Of a DNA stretch of 64,000 bases, positions 28,905 to 36,803 are shown piece by piece (positions within the stretch are counted from its first letter, which is position 1; every line of letters starts with the position of its first letter). The stretch lies in contig NZ_QZWH01000016.1 of the NCBI RefSeq assembly GCF_003601925.1, positions 1 through 64,000 on the forward strand, given 5' to 3'. This stretch comes from Buttiauxella izardii. Its GTDB lineage: Bacteria > Pseudomonadota > Gammaproteobacteria > Enterobacterales > Enterobacteriaceae. Position numbers and translations under genes: made by a program. Under the pieces are notes generated by a model. The model made no database searches, was not told the origin of the DNA, and saw only the letters and a program-made list of their open reading frames with translations.

Positions 28905-30389
28905 TTATTCCTTGTCAAGCCTGCCAACAAGAGATAATTCAAAGTTAGCACCCATGTATTTAAAATGAGGGCGAACTGAAATAGCGACCTGATACCAACC
29001 AGGCTCACCATCAACATCTAATACATCAATTTTGGCTGCGCGAAGAGGTTTGCGGCTACGTACGTCTGCTGGTGGATTTTCTTGATCGGCAATGTATTGC
29101 TTGATCCAGTTATTCAACTCGCGTTCCAGATCGTTACGAACCTTCCACGAACCGATTTGCTCGCGCTGCAGCACTTTGATGTAGTGCGCCAGGCGGTTGA
29201 TAATGAACATATACGGCAGTTGCGTACCCAACTTATAGTTGGTTTGCGCAATTTTCCCTTCCGGTGTGCCAGGGAATTTACGAGGTTTTTGCACTGAGTT
29301 TGCAGAGAAGAAGGCTGCATTATTGCTCCCCTTACGCATGGTCAGCGTAATAAATCCCTCTTCGGCAAGCTCAAATTCACGACGGTCGGTGACGAGGATT
29401 TCTGTTGGGATTTTGGCTTGTGTTTGACCTAATGCGTCAAAGAGATGCACTGGCAAATCGTTTACCGCTCCGCCGCTTTGTGGGCCAATAATATTTGGAC
29501 ACCAGCGATATTTAGCAAAGCTATCCGTCAGGCTACTTGCCAATAAGAAGGCCGTGTTTCCCCATAAATAATCTTCATGACGATGGCTAACATCTTCCTG
29601 AAAATTAAAGTTTTTAATGGGGTTTTCGATAGGTGAATAAGGCAGGCGCAATAAGAAGCGTGGTGCCGTTAGGCCCAGATAACGGGCATCTTCAGATTCA
29701 CGCAATGTGCGCCACTTGGTATATGACGGTCCTTCAAAAATTGATGCGACGTCTTTGATCGTTGGCAATTCAGTAAAGGATTTTAAACCGAAGAAATCAG
29801 GCGATACAGAAGTCAGGAATGGGGCGTGAGCCATTGCTCCTACTGCGCTCACATAGTTCAGCAGCTTCATATCCTGAGCGGTATTGTTAAATGCGTAGCT
29901 GCCAATGATTGAAGCAATAGGTTCGCCGCCAAACTGACCATAACCCGATGAATAAACGTGCTTATAAAATCCAGATTGAACAATCTCAGGAGCAAATTCA
30001 AAATCTTCCAGCAGCTCTTCTTTGGTCGCATGCAGGATATTAATTTTGATGTTTTCTTTGAAATCTGTGCGGTCAACTAGCAGCTTCATCGAGCGCCAGA
30101 ATGACTCAACTTCCTGGAATGGTTCAGCATGCAAAATGTTATTCATCTGCTTGCTAATTTTGCTGTCCAGCTCTGCAATCATGCGATCGACCGCGAGTTT
30201 GTTCACTGGATCCTGGTGATTACCCGTCTGCAAGATGCTGGTGACAAACGCGGCAATGCCCTGGCGAGCAACATCATAACCGTCAGACTCTGGCTGAATG
30301 CGGGTCTGAGCCATGATCTCATCCAGAAGCGATGTTGATTTAGCAACCGCTCCCTTCACGGGCGAGGCAAGTTCTTCCTGTAATGACAT
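28905..30389 (-). CDS. tssC: T6SS contractile sheath large subunit TssC (VipB)
   Basis: A 494-residue large sheath protein that with TssB forms the contractile tube around Hcp. Conserved parts: WRSMKLLVDRTDFKENI, LLNYVSAVGAMAHAPFLTSVSP, RFLLRLPYSP and the ending LVGRLDKE. ATG 30389 is chosen because AAGAAGGA lies 8 nt upstream; a TTG two codons earlier is unlikely. ClpV should recognise its N-terminal helix. Confidence 0.96.
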   Translation of the reverse strand: MSLQEELASPVKGAVAKSTSLLDEIMAQTRIQPESDGYDVARQGIAAFVTSILQTGNHQDPVNKLAVDRMIAELDSKISKQMNNILHAEPFQEVESFWRSMKLLVDRTDFKENIKINILHATKEELLEDFEFAPEIVQSGFYKHVYSSGYGQFGGEPIASIIGSYAFNNTAQDMKLLNYVSAVGAMAHAPFLTSVSPDFFGLKSFTELPTIKDVASIFEGPSYTKWRTLRESEDARYLGLTAPRFLLRLPYSPIENPIKNFNFQEDVSHRHEDYLWGNTAFLLASSLTDSFAKYRWCPNIIGPQSGGAVNDLPVHLFDALGQTQAKIPTEILVTDRREFELAEEGFITLTMRKGSNNAAFFSANSVQKPRKFPGTPEGKIAQTNYKLGTQLPYMFIINRLAHYIKVLQREQIGSWKVRNDLERELNNWIKQYIADQENPPADVRSRKPLRAAKIDVLDVDGEPGWYQVAISVRPHFKYMGANFELSLVGRLDKE

Positions 30390-30409
30390 GTTCAAAATCC
30401 TTCTTAAAA

Positions 30410-30907
30410 TTATGCCTTATTGACGATATCGAGCTCTTTGAGGAGTTGGGCACGCGACTCCTCTTGATCCAGCAATGCCTGTAACTGAGAGCGGAAAGCA
30501 GGAACATTGCCCATTGGCCCTTTCAATGCGACCAAAGCCTCACGGAGTTCAAGCAATTTTCTGAGTTCAGGAATCTTTCTGGCGATGTTATCCGGGGAGA
30601 AATCTTCGAGTGATTTCACATCAAGCTCGACCTGCATCTCTTCACCTTTTTTCTCGCTTAGGGCGTTGCCCACGCTAAAATTCAGGTTGATACCCGTCTC
30701 ACTCATGACTGAGTTAAAATTGTTTTTGTTGATAGAAACTGAACTGCGTTCATCTAACTGTGAATCTTCCGCTCGGCCTTTCATATCGCCGACGACTAAT
30801 AAATTCAGCGGTAATTCAACCTCAGAATTTAATCCATCAGCTTTTGGAACATAACGGATGTTAATTCGCTCTTTAGGTGCGACGCTACCGTCTTTACTGT
30901 TACTCAT
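30410..30907 (-). CDS. tssB: T6SS contractile sheath small subunit TssB (VipA)
   Basis: A 165-residue small sheath subunit. VAPKERINIRYVPKADG, LPLNLLVVGDMKG and the long central segment FSPDNIARKIPELRKLLELREAL are standard TssB. It is the first gene of the minus-strand T6SS operon; the promoter must lie in the 530-bp gap before it, shared with the divergent hcp. Confidence 0.96.
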   Translation of the reverse strand: MSNSKDGSVAPKERINIRYVPKADGLNSEVELPLNLLVVGDMKGRAEDSQLDERSSVSINKNNFNSVMSETGINLNFSVGNALSEKKGEEMQVELDVKSLEDFSPDNIARKIPELRKLLELREALVALKGPMGNVPAFRSQLQALLDQEESRAQLLKELDIVNKA

Positions 30908-31437
30908 ATTTGGTTACCCTTTTTGTTACGCACTTTTAGCATGCCAGGCATCGATTGACCGGCTTTATTAATAAATACAATATGGACGGTAATATCTTGC
31001 TGGTTAACCCTGAATTGCGGCTACGTTATCACTATAAGTCGATATTTTGTATAGGTGCAAAAGTACAGAAAACGACTTTCCAAATTTATTATTTGCTACT
31101 GGTGTATGTTTACAACTTGACCCCAAGTGGGAAAGCACCACTTTTAGGGGTTGTTGTATTATGTTTTTGTATATTTCATGGGTTACTTATAATTTAAAAT
31201 AGTGATTAAGGTAGGGATACGGACATTGCCTTATTTTTGGTTTTTTCATCTATTTACTAATGTTATTTTATCGCTGATTTCATTTTTGTTCTGTTTGCCA
31301 GTTGAGAAGTTTTAACGATGCGAGTGATTTTATTTCATCCATTTTATTTAGTTCTCTGAGTGGCTGGCCAACCTAATGAATATGTGGGAATCAACGTTGA
31401 TTTATAGTGATGTTTATTACTTACAGGAGTTTTTTCA
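30908..31437. other. Divergent intergenic region between tssB and hcp
   Basis: 530 AT-rich bases that should contain the promoters of the main T6SS operon (leftward) and of hcp (rightward). I see no sigma-54-type site, no recognisable operator and no convincing gene. An 80-codon open frame (30955-31197) lacks a good start site. Its length and AT content are suggestive of a silenced, multi-regulated control region. Confidence 0.6.
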
Positions 31438-31956
31438 ATGCCAACCCCATGTTATATATCAATGACGGGTCAGACCCAGGGACATATTACCGCTGGCGCT
31501 TTCACCTCTGAATCGGTCGGGAATATTTATGTTCAGGGGCATGAAGATGAAATGCTGGTGCAAGAGTTCCAGCATATCGTCACGGTTCCTACAGATCCGC
31601 AATCAGGCCAGCCTGCTGGTCAACGTGCTCACAAACCTTTCATTTTCACCGTGGCGCTGAATAAAGCTGTACCGCTGCTTTATAACGCATTGGCTTCCGG
31701 TGAAATGTTGCCAACGACAGAACTGAAATGGTTCCGTACATCTGTAGAAGGTAAGCAGGAGCATTTCTTCACTACGCGCCTGACTGACTCCACCATTGTG
31801 GATATCAATTGCCATATGCCGCATTGCCAGGACTCAACTAAGCGTGAGTTCACCCAGTTGATCCAAGTCTCTCTTGCTTACCGCAAAATTGAATGGGAAC
31901 ACACGTCTGCTGGTACTTCAGGTGCTGACGACTGGCGTGCTCCACTGGAATCTTAA
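31438..31956 (+). CDS. hcp: T6SS tube protein Hcp (TssD)
   Basis: A 172-residue Hcp1-family protein forming the hexameric inner tube. Its family segments are ISMTGQTQGHITAG, the HEDEMLVQEFQHIV region, and VSLAYRKIEWEHTSAGTSGADDW at the C terminus. A strong AGGAG site lies upstream, and its own palindromic terminator follows. It is monocistronic and divergent from tssB, the usual arrangement for the abundantly expressed Hcp. Confidence 0.96.
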   Translation: MPTPCYISMTGQTQGHITAGAFTSESVGNIYVQGHEDEMLVQEFQHIVTVPTDPQSGQPAGQRAHKPFIFTVALNKAVPLLYNALASGEMLPTTELKWFRTSVEGKQEHFFTTRLTDSTIVDINCHMPHCQDSTKREFTQLIQVSLAYRKIEWEHTSAGTSGADDWRAPLES

Positions 31957-31974
31957 TTCCAGGTTAAAGGTAAT

Positions 31975-32000
31975 AACGTCCTGCATGCAGGACGTTTTTA
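31975..32000 (+). terminator. Terminator after hcp
   Basis: A 22-bp perfect palindrome (AACGTCCTGCA / TGCAGGACGTT) runs into T-rich sequence 18 bases past the hcp stop. It also serves the end of the convergent lipoprotein gene. Confidence 0.88.
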
Positions 32001-32014
32001 TATCCTTTAAATAA

Positions 32015-32785
32015 TCAGTGTTTGCTTTTCCCACTAGTAAACCGTGAATAAATCTCCTGAGCATTAACCTGATAGGTCTGTTGTTTTGATTTTTTAATTA
32101 CATTTTCCAAATCTTTTACTTTAGTTGTATTGACGGGAGGAGTGGGTATCGCTGTCTCAATACTCGTTGGTGAATACATTTCCCAGTTACCCGTTTTGAC
32201 ATCAATAACGGCATAGCGCGTTAAATAACGTAGTGAGCTTATTTGATCGTTATTGCTGCCAGGCTGATAATCCTGCCACACAACCGCGTTAGCTTCTTTA
32301 TCGAACTTACCCATTTGCAATGTTGGCCAATAGACAATCACCGTGCTTTGTCTACCTTTTGCACCTAAATAACGTAAGGTCAGCGCGTAACTATTGGCAA
32401 TAGCCGATGGTTCTTTGTTAGCGTGACTTCTTTTCGAAGGAGGAATACCAGAGAATGTCGCGACTTTATAGTATTTCTCTAGTTCTTTTTGCATATCGGC
32501 ATCGGGGTTTTTCTCGCCCGACTGCACCAGAATTAAGGAAGCCCCACGCGGAATACTTATTTCTTCTTCAGCCTGAGCAATAGCATCCTGGATATCTTCC
32601 TCAGTGATTTCAGCCGTAGGGTCCCAACCAAAAAGTTCTTGTTCCGTTAGCTGAGTTGATACGGCAGGGCGTGATTTATATGTTGATTTTTGAGTGTCAA
32701 TAAATTTCCCCTGCTGATTACATCCGCTCAGTGTCAGGCAGAAAATAGTAGAGGTGATACCAACAATGATCTTTTTATATTCCAT
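32015..32785 (-). CDS. yafT: YafT-like lipoprotein
   Basis: A 256-residue predicted lipoprotein with a signal peptide and lipobox LSGC (Cys22 from ATG 32785). It resembles E. coli YafT: LTEQELFGW, ITEEDIQDAI, ILVQSGEKNPDADM, YYKVATFSGIPP, then VIVYWPTLQMGKFD and SLRYLTRYAVIDVKTG. YafT sits just after aspV in E. coli K-12, so this gene is at the equivalent locus, here inside the T6SS island. Its function is unknown; a T6SS-associated envelope role is an inference from context. ATG 32785 gives a normal-length signal peptide; a longer TTG start at 32809 is less likely. Confidence 0.83.
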   Translation of the reverse strand: MEYKKIIVGITSTIFCLTLSGCNQQGKFIDTQKSTYKSRPAVSTQLTEQELFGWDPTAEITEEDIQDAIAQAEEEISIPRGASLILVQSGEKNPDADMQKELEKYYKVATFSGIPPSKRSHANKEPSAIANSYALTLRYLGAKGRQSTVIVYWPTLQMGKFDKEANAVVWQDYQPGSNNDQISSLRYLTRYAVIDVKTGNWEMYSPTSIETAIPTPPVNTTKVKDLENVIKKSKQQTYQVNAQEIYSRFTSGKSKH

Positions 32786-32906
32786 TATAATGATGTACCT
32801 TTTCAGCAATTCACAATGACATCGGGTTAGCCGAAAATAATAAGGTACATCAGGGAAAATGACGCATTGAGAAAGTATCGGTTTTCGTACTTTCTTAATG
32901 TGAATT

Positions 32907-32941
32907 GCCTGAATCAGAATTGATTCAGGCTTTCATCGTTT
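32907..32941 (+). repeat. Right copy of the tRNA-Asp terminator (island-flanking repeat)
   Basis: The segment matches 33 of 35 bases of 9868-9902 in the same orientation. The hairpin is GCCTGAATCA / TGATTCAGGC followed by TTTCATCGTTTT. It points rightward although no rightward gene precedes it (hcp has its own terminator, the lipoprotein and permease are leftward), so it looks like a displaced duplicate and not a working terminator. Confidence 0.85.
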
Positions 32942-34434
32942 TAATCTTTCGAAACCACAACCTGCCCGTTGTATTCAGGCACATCAGAGACTTTCTCGGC
33001 ACGAGCCAGCCAGCGGTAGCAGCCTGCACTCATAAATGCACCGATAAACCAGCTAAAGTTCGCCACTTCATGAAGCGAAGGAATAAAGCTGATGGTCAGA
33101 CAAATGGCGACGGACGGCACCAGCGCAAGAATTGCTTTGGGATTGAATCCGCCTTTGTACCAATAGCGGCCTTTGGAAGTGTCATCAAACAAGTCGTCGA
33201 CGTAAATCTTGCTGCGCTTAATCACGTAGAAATCGGTCAGCAGAATGCCAAATAGCGGCCCAATAAACGATCCCAGCACATCGAGCGTGTAGTGAATAAG
33301 TTCAGGTGACTGGAACAGGTTCCACGGTGTCAGCAATACAGAACCCACAGCTGCAATCATCCCACCGGTACGGAAGCTGATTTTCTGCGGCGAGCAGTTA
33401 GAGAAGTCGAATGCCGGGGAGACGAAGTTCGCCACGATATTAATGCCAATGGTGGCGGTAATCATGGTCAGCAAGCCAATGGCCATCGCGAGGCTATTGC
33501 CCACGTGGCTTACGGTTTCGATTGGGTCGGTAATCATTTTGCCAAATAGTGATTGTGTGCCGGAAACAATAACCACGGTCACAATCGAGAACAGCAGGAA
33601 GTTAAACGGCAGTCCCCAGCGGTTGCCACGGCGGATCTCTTTCATACTTTTTCCGTAGCGCGAGAAGTCACCGAAGTTCAACAATGGGCCGGAGAAGTAG
33701 GAAACGACCAGTGCCGTTGCGGTCAGCATTTGCCAGGCTTGTTCGCCTGAAGTGAGTTGTTTGCTGGCAAGAGTAAACGAAATTCCGTCAAACCCTGTTT
33801 GATACAAAATCCAGCCTGCCAGAGCCATCATCACTACATAAACCGCAGGCCCAGCGATATCAATAAAGCGCTTAATGGCGTTCATGCCGTGCCAGAACAC
33901 CATCGCTTGCAGTACCCACATGATGCCAAAGCAGATCCAGCCGAGATGTGAGAGGCCGAGGAAATGCCCGGTCGTCATCGGCGCGAGCGACGGCCAGAAT
34001 TTCAACATGACTAACATCAGCGCGTTGGCTGCCAGATAAGTTTGGATGCCGTACCAGGCGAACGCGATAAGCCCGCGAATCACCGCCGGAATATTTGCCC
34101 CGAAGACGCCAAATGCCTGGCGGCAAATGACCGCATAAGGCACACCCGCCATCTGGCTTGGTTTTGCGACCAGGTTTGCACACAGTTGCACGATACAAAT
34201 TCCGACCAACAGGCACAGCAAAACTTGCCAGCTCGCCAGCCCTAATGTGAAGAAACTGGCGGCCACCACATAGCCACCCATACTGTGCACATCGGACATC
34301 CAGAAAGAAAAAATATTATACCAGGACCATGTCTGGTTGCGCGTCGGCGCCAAATCTTCGTTACACAGGCGCGGGCCGTACCCGGCATTGGCGCTATCGG
34401 TCATGGTTGCTGACGTATTTTCAGTGTTTGGCAT
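32941..34434 (-). CDS. NCS1-family allantoin/hydantoin permease
   Basis: A 497-residue inner-membrane transporter with about 12 transmembrane segments of the nucleobase-cation-symport-1 family (PucI, AllW, Mhp1). The start of helix 1, TWSWYNIFSFWMSDVHSMGGY, carries the family substrate/cation-site motif, and NFGDFSRYGKS and GINIVANFVSPAFDFSN are further NCS1 marks. The allantoin racemase/allantoinase genes alongside make allantoin the likely substrate. ATG 34434 has AAAGGAG 8 nt upstream. The longer frame to 34509 would place a palindrome and a sigma-54-like promoter inside the coding region. Confidence 0.88.
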   Translation of the reverse strand: MPNTENTSATMTDSANAGYGPRLCNEDLAPTRNQTWSWYNIFSFWMSDVHSMGGYVVAASFFTLGLASWQVLLCLLVGICIVQLCANLVAKPSQMAGVPYAVICRQAFGVFGANIPAVIRGLIAFAWYGIQTYLAANALMLVMLKFWPSLAPMTTGHFLGLSHLGWICFGIMWVLQAMVFWHGMNAIKRFIDIAGPAVYVVMMALAGWILYQTGFDGISFTLASKQLTSGEQAWQMLTATALVVSYFSGPLLNFGDFSRYGKSMKEIRRGNRWGLPFNFLLFSIVTVVIVSGTQSLFGKMITDPIETVSHVGNSLAMAIGLLTMITATIGINIVANFVSPAFDFSNCSPQKISFRTGGMIAAVGSVLLTPWNLFQSPELIHYTLDVLGSFIGPLFGILLTDFYVIKRSKIYVDDLFDDTSKGRYWYKGGFNPKAILALVPSVAICLTISFIPSLHEVANFSWFIGAFMSAGCYRWLARAEKVSDVPEYNGQVVVSKD

Positions 34435-34473
34435 GAAATCTGCTCCTTTAAAAACAGATGCTGACGGAATGTC

Positions 34474-34489
34474 TGCAACTTTTGTTGCA
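34474..34489. promoter_or_regulatory. Palindrome in the permease leader, possible operator
   Basis: A perfect inverted repeat TGCAAC-TTTT-GTTGCA lies 40 bp upstream of the permease ATG, where the transcript would begin from the sigma-54-like site at 34486-34501. It may bind a local regulator; identity unknown. Confidence 0.5.
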
Positions 34490-34501
34490 TTAACCAGGCC
34501 A
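34486..34501 (-). promoter_or_regulatory. Sigma-54-like promoter for the permease gene
   Basis: Read on the minus strand: TGGCCTGGTTAATGCA, with the GG and GC pairs separated by the required 10 bases. It is weaker than consensus (TGGCAC-N5-TTGCA) but correctly placed about 50 bp upstream of the ATG. Confidence 0.45.
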
Positions 34502-34656
34502 GGTTTCATATTTTATGGAACGAATGGATTTTTCAGGCTTTTAAGGGCAGGAATAAGTCCGTGGCAATGCACATAACGCTTCACCATAGTGCAACCGATC
34601 ATTTTATTGCCCGGATCTGGTGCTAAATCGAAGGTAAAAAATACAGAGGACTCAGC

Positions 34657-35394
34657 ATGACGAAACATTTGATCCAGGTGATCAACCCAAATACGAACAT
34701 TGCGATGACGCACACTATTGCAGAAGCAGCGCGAAGCGTGGCGGCTCCATCAAGCGAGATCGTTGCCGTTTGCCCCACGCAAGGTGTGGAATCTATAGAA
34801 GGACATTTTGATGAAGCCATTGCCGCCATCGGCGTGCTTGAGCAAATCAAGCGTGGCAAGGAGCAGGGCGTGAGTGGCCATGTGATTGCCTGTTTTGGCG
34901 ATCCTGGTTTGCTGGCAGCGCGTGAACTGGCGGATGGGCCGGTTATCGGTATCGCCGAAGCGGCGATGCATGTTGCAACGATGGTTGCGACACGCTTCTC
35001 AATTGTGACTACCTTGCCGCGCACGGTCATCATCGCGCGCCATTTATTACAACAGTATGGATTTGAGCACCACTGTGCGGCGCTACATGCGATCGATCTT
35101 CCGGTTCTCGCTTTGGAAGATGGCACGGGTCTTGCTCAGATGAAGGTACGCGAGCGTTGTATACAAGCTATGAAGGAAGATAACAGCGGAGCCATTGTGC
35201 TCGGTTGCGGTGGGATGGCGAATCTTGCCCGGGAACTGACTGCCGAATTAGGCATTCCGGTTATCGATGGCGTCACGGCTGCGGTGAAAATGGTGGAATC
35301 CCTCATCGCACTTGGCCTTGGAACCAGTAAACACGGCGACCTCGCGTATCCGAATAAAAAGCCGTTATCAGGCTGTTTTGACATGCTGAGTTGA
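34657..35394 (+). CDS. hpxA: Allantoin racemase
   Basis: A 245-residue Asp/Glu/hydantoin-racemase-family enzyme that interconverts R- and S-allantoin. Both catalytic cysteines are present at the positions reported for Klebsiella HpxA: Cys79 in VIACFGDPGL and Cys184 in VLGCGGM. The start VINPNTN is typical of the family. The ATG has AGAGGA upstream. Allantoinase follows after 31 bp, so the two form an operon that lets the cell use racemised allantoin. Confidence 0.93.
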   Translation: MTKHLIQVINPNTNIAMTHTIAEAARSVAAPSSEIVAVCPTQGVESIEGHFDEAIAAIGVLEQIKRGKEQGVSGHVIACFGDPGLLAARELADGPVIGIAEAAMHVATMVATRFSIVTTLPRTVIIARHLLQQYGFEHHCAALHAIDLPVLALEDGTGLAQMKVRERCIQAMKEDNSGAIVLGCGGMANLARELTAELGIPVIDGVTAAVKMVESLIALGLGTSKHGDLAYPNKKPLSGCFDMLS

Positions 35395-35425
35395 TGTTCT
35401 GGCTCGGCTCATAAGGAACCGAACC

Positions 35426-36373
35426 ATGACTGCTGTAAAAACCTATAACTTTACTGAAAACTACCCGCGTGACATGAAGGGTTACGCGGGTAAGCCGCCC
35501 CATGCGCAGTGGCCGAATAACGCCCGTATTGCCGTGCAATTTGTGCTTAATTTTGAAGAAGGCGGTGAAAACCACGTTCTGCATGGCGACGCCGGTTCTG
35601 AACAATTCCTTTCCGATATCATCGGCGCGGCCAGTTTCCCTGACCGCCATATGTCGATGGATTCGCTCTATGAATATGGCTCGCGCGCCGGGTTCTGGCG
35701 CATTCACAATGAATTTCAGAAACGCGGCTTGAGCATGACGGTTTTTGGTGTTGCGATGGCGCTGGCGCGAAATCCCGAAATTGTGGAGGCGATCAAAGCG
35801 GCGGACTACGACGTGGTGAGTCACGGCTGGCGCTGGATCCACTATCAAAATCTTGATGAAGCCACCGAGCGCCAGCACATGCATCAAGCCATCGAAATCC
35901 TTGAGGATTTGTTCGGCAGCAAACCCATCGGCTGGTACACCGGGCGCGACAGCCCGAACACTCGCAGGCTGGTGGCGGAAAATGGCAACTTTATGTATGA
36001 CAGCGATTATTACGGCGACGACCTACCGTTCTGGAGCGAAGTCGCTTGCAGCGATGGCAGCGTAAAACCCCATCTGATCGTGCCCTATACGCTGGATGCT
36101 AACGACATGCGCTTTGCCACCGCGCAGGGTTTTAACACCGCCGAGCAGTTTTATACTTATCTGAAAGACAGTTTTGACGTGTTGTACGAGGAAGGGGAAA
36201 CCGCTCCGAAAATGATGTCGATTGGCATGCATTGCCGCTTGCTAGGTCGCCCTGGTCGTTTCAAAGCGCTACAGCGTTTTCTGGATTACGTGCAGCAACA
36301 TGACGATGTGTGGATTTGCCGTCGTCAGGATATTGCCGAGCATTGGGTGAAGACGCATCCGTTTAACAAATGA
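35426..36373 (+). CDS. hpxB: Allantoinase (PuuE/HpxB type)
   Basis: A 315-residue cofactor-independent allantoinase of the polysaccharide-deacetylase fold, which opens the allantoin ring to give allantoate. Recognisable segments: YPRDMKGYAGKPPHAQWP, VQFVLNFEEGGEN, YDVVSHGWRWIHY (conserved His), GWYTGRDSPNTRRLV and IGMHCRLLGRPGR. This class is unrelated to the metal-dependent AllB of E. coli. It is co-transcribed with hpxA. Confidence 0.94.
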   Translation: MTAVKTYNFTENYPRDMKGYAGKPPHAQWPNNARIAVQFVLNFEEGGENHVLHGDAGSEQFLSDIIGAASFPDRHMSMDSLYEYGSRAGFWRIHNEFQKRGLSMTVFGVAMALARNPEIVEAIKAADYDVVSHGWRWIHYQNLDEATERQHMHQAIEILEDLFGSKPIGWYTGRDSPNTRRLVAENGNFMYDSDYYGDDLPFWSEVACSDGSVKPHLIVPYTLDANDMRFATAQGFNTAEQFYTYLKDSFDVLYEEGETAPKMMSIGMHCRLLGRPGRFKALQRFLDYVQQHDDVWICRRQDIAEHWVKTHPFNK

Positions 36374-36380
36374 TTCGAGT

Positions 36381-36400
36381 GGCGGGTGTGTTGACCCGCC
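36381..36400. terminator. Hairpin between convergent hpxB and hpxZ
   Basis: A GC-rich 7-bp stem (GGCGGGT / ACCCGCC) with a six-base loop lies between convergent genes; a short T-rich run follows. A likely terminator. Confidence 0.65.
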
Positions 36401-36409
36401 ATTCTCTGT

Positions 36410-36793
36410 TTAACTCATCAAGCTGACATGGGCGGCGACAATGCGCCAACCGTAGGGAAACTTCACCCATGTTTGCATCTGACGGCCAATTTTGTCGCTG
36501 CCTTCCCGAGTAAATTCGGTGCTGGCAACGGCCATATCATCACCGTAAGTGGTGATCGTCGTGTTCTGTAAAAGCCGGTCTAAGCCCTGTGATGATCGTG
36601 TATTTCTGAACGCTCTGATCTCATCGATCCCATACAGGTTTTCACTGGCACCGTAGCGAACAGTGCGCGGATCGGACCAAAATAATTCATCTAACACCGC
36701 AACATCGTTGCTAATCAGCGCTTGTTCGTAGCGGTAAAAAGCGGCACTCACTTCATTGACGATTGCCGGGCGATCAATATTGTCTCGCATCAT
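36410..36793 (-). CDS. hpxZ: Oxalurate catabolism protein HpxZ
   Basis: A 127-residue NTF2/SnoaL-like (DUF3225) protein: AFYRYEQALISNDVAVLDELFW, VRYGASENLYGIDEIRAFR and the C-terminal GWRIVAAHVS. It belongs to the hpxWXYZ operon of Klebsiella, assigned to oxalurate breakdown; its relative AtzH acts beside AtzE/AtzG in s-triazine degradation. Its own reaction here is not settled. ATG 36793 with AGGTAA upstream is chosen; the longer frame would overlap hpxY. Confidence 0.87.
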   Translation of the reverse strand: MMRDNIDRPAIVNEVSAAFYRYEQALISNDVAVLDELFWSDPRTVRYGASENLYGIDEIRAFRNTRSSQGLDRLLQNTTITTYGDDMAVASTEFTREGSDKIGRQMQTWVKFPYGWRIVAAHVSLMS

Positions 36794-36803
36794 AATATTT
36801 ACC

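Noticed and set aside
30955-31197. 80-codon open frame in the tssB-hcp gap
   Set aside because: No ribosome-binding site, odd composition, no recognisable family, and it occupies the expected promoter region. Probably chance.
35303-35887. 194-codon frame on the strand opposite the allantoinase gene
   Set aside because: Shadow of hpxB; the sequence shows no domain and the plus strand encodes a clear enzyme.
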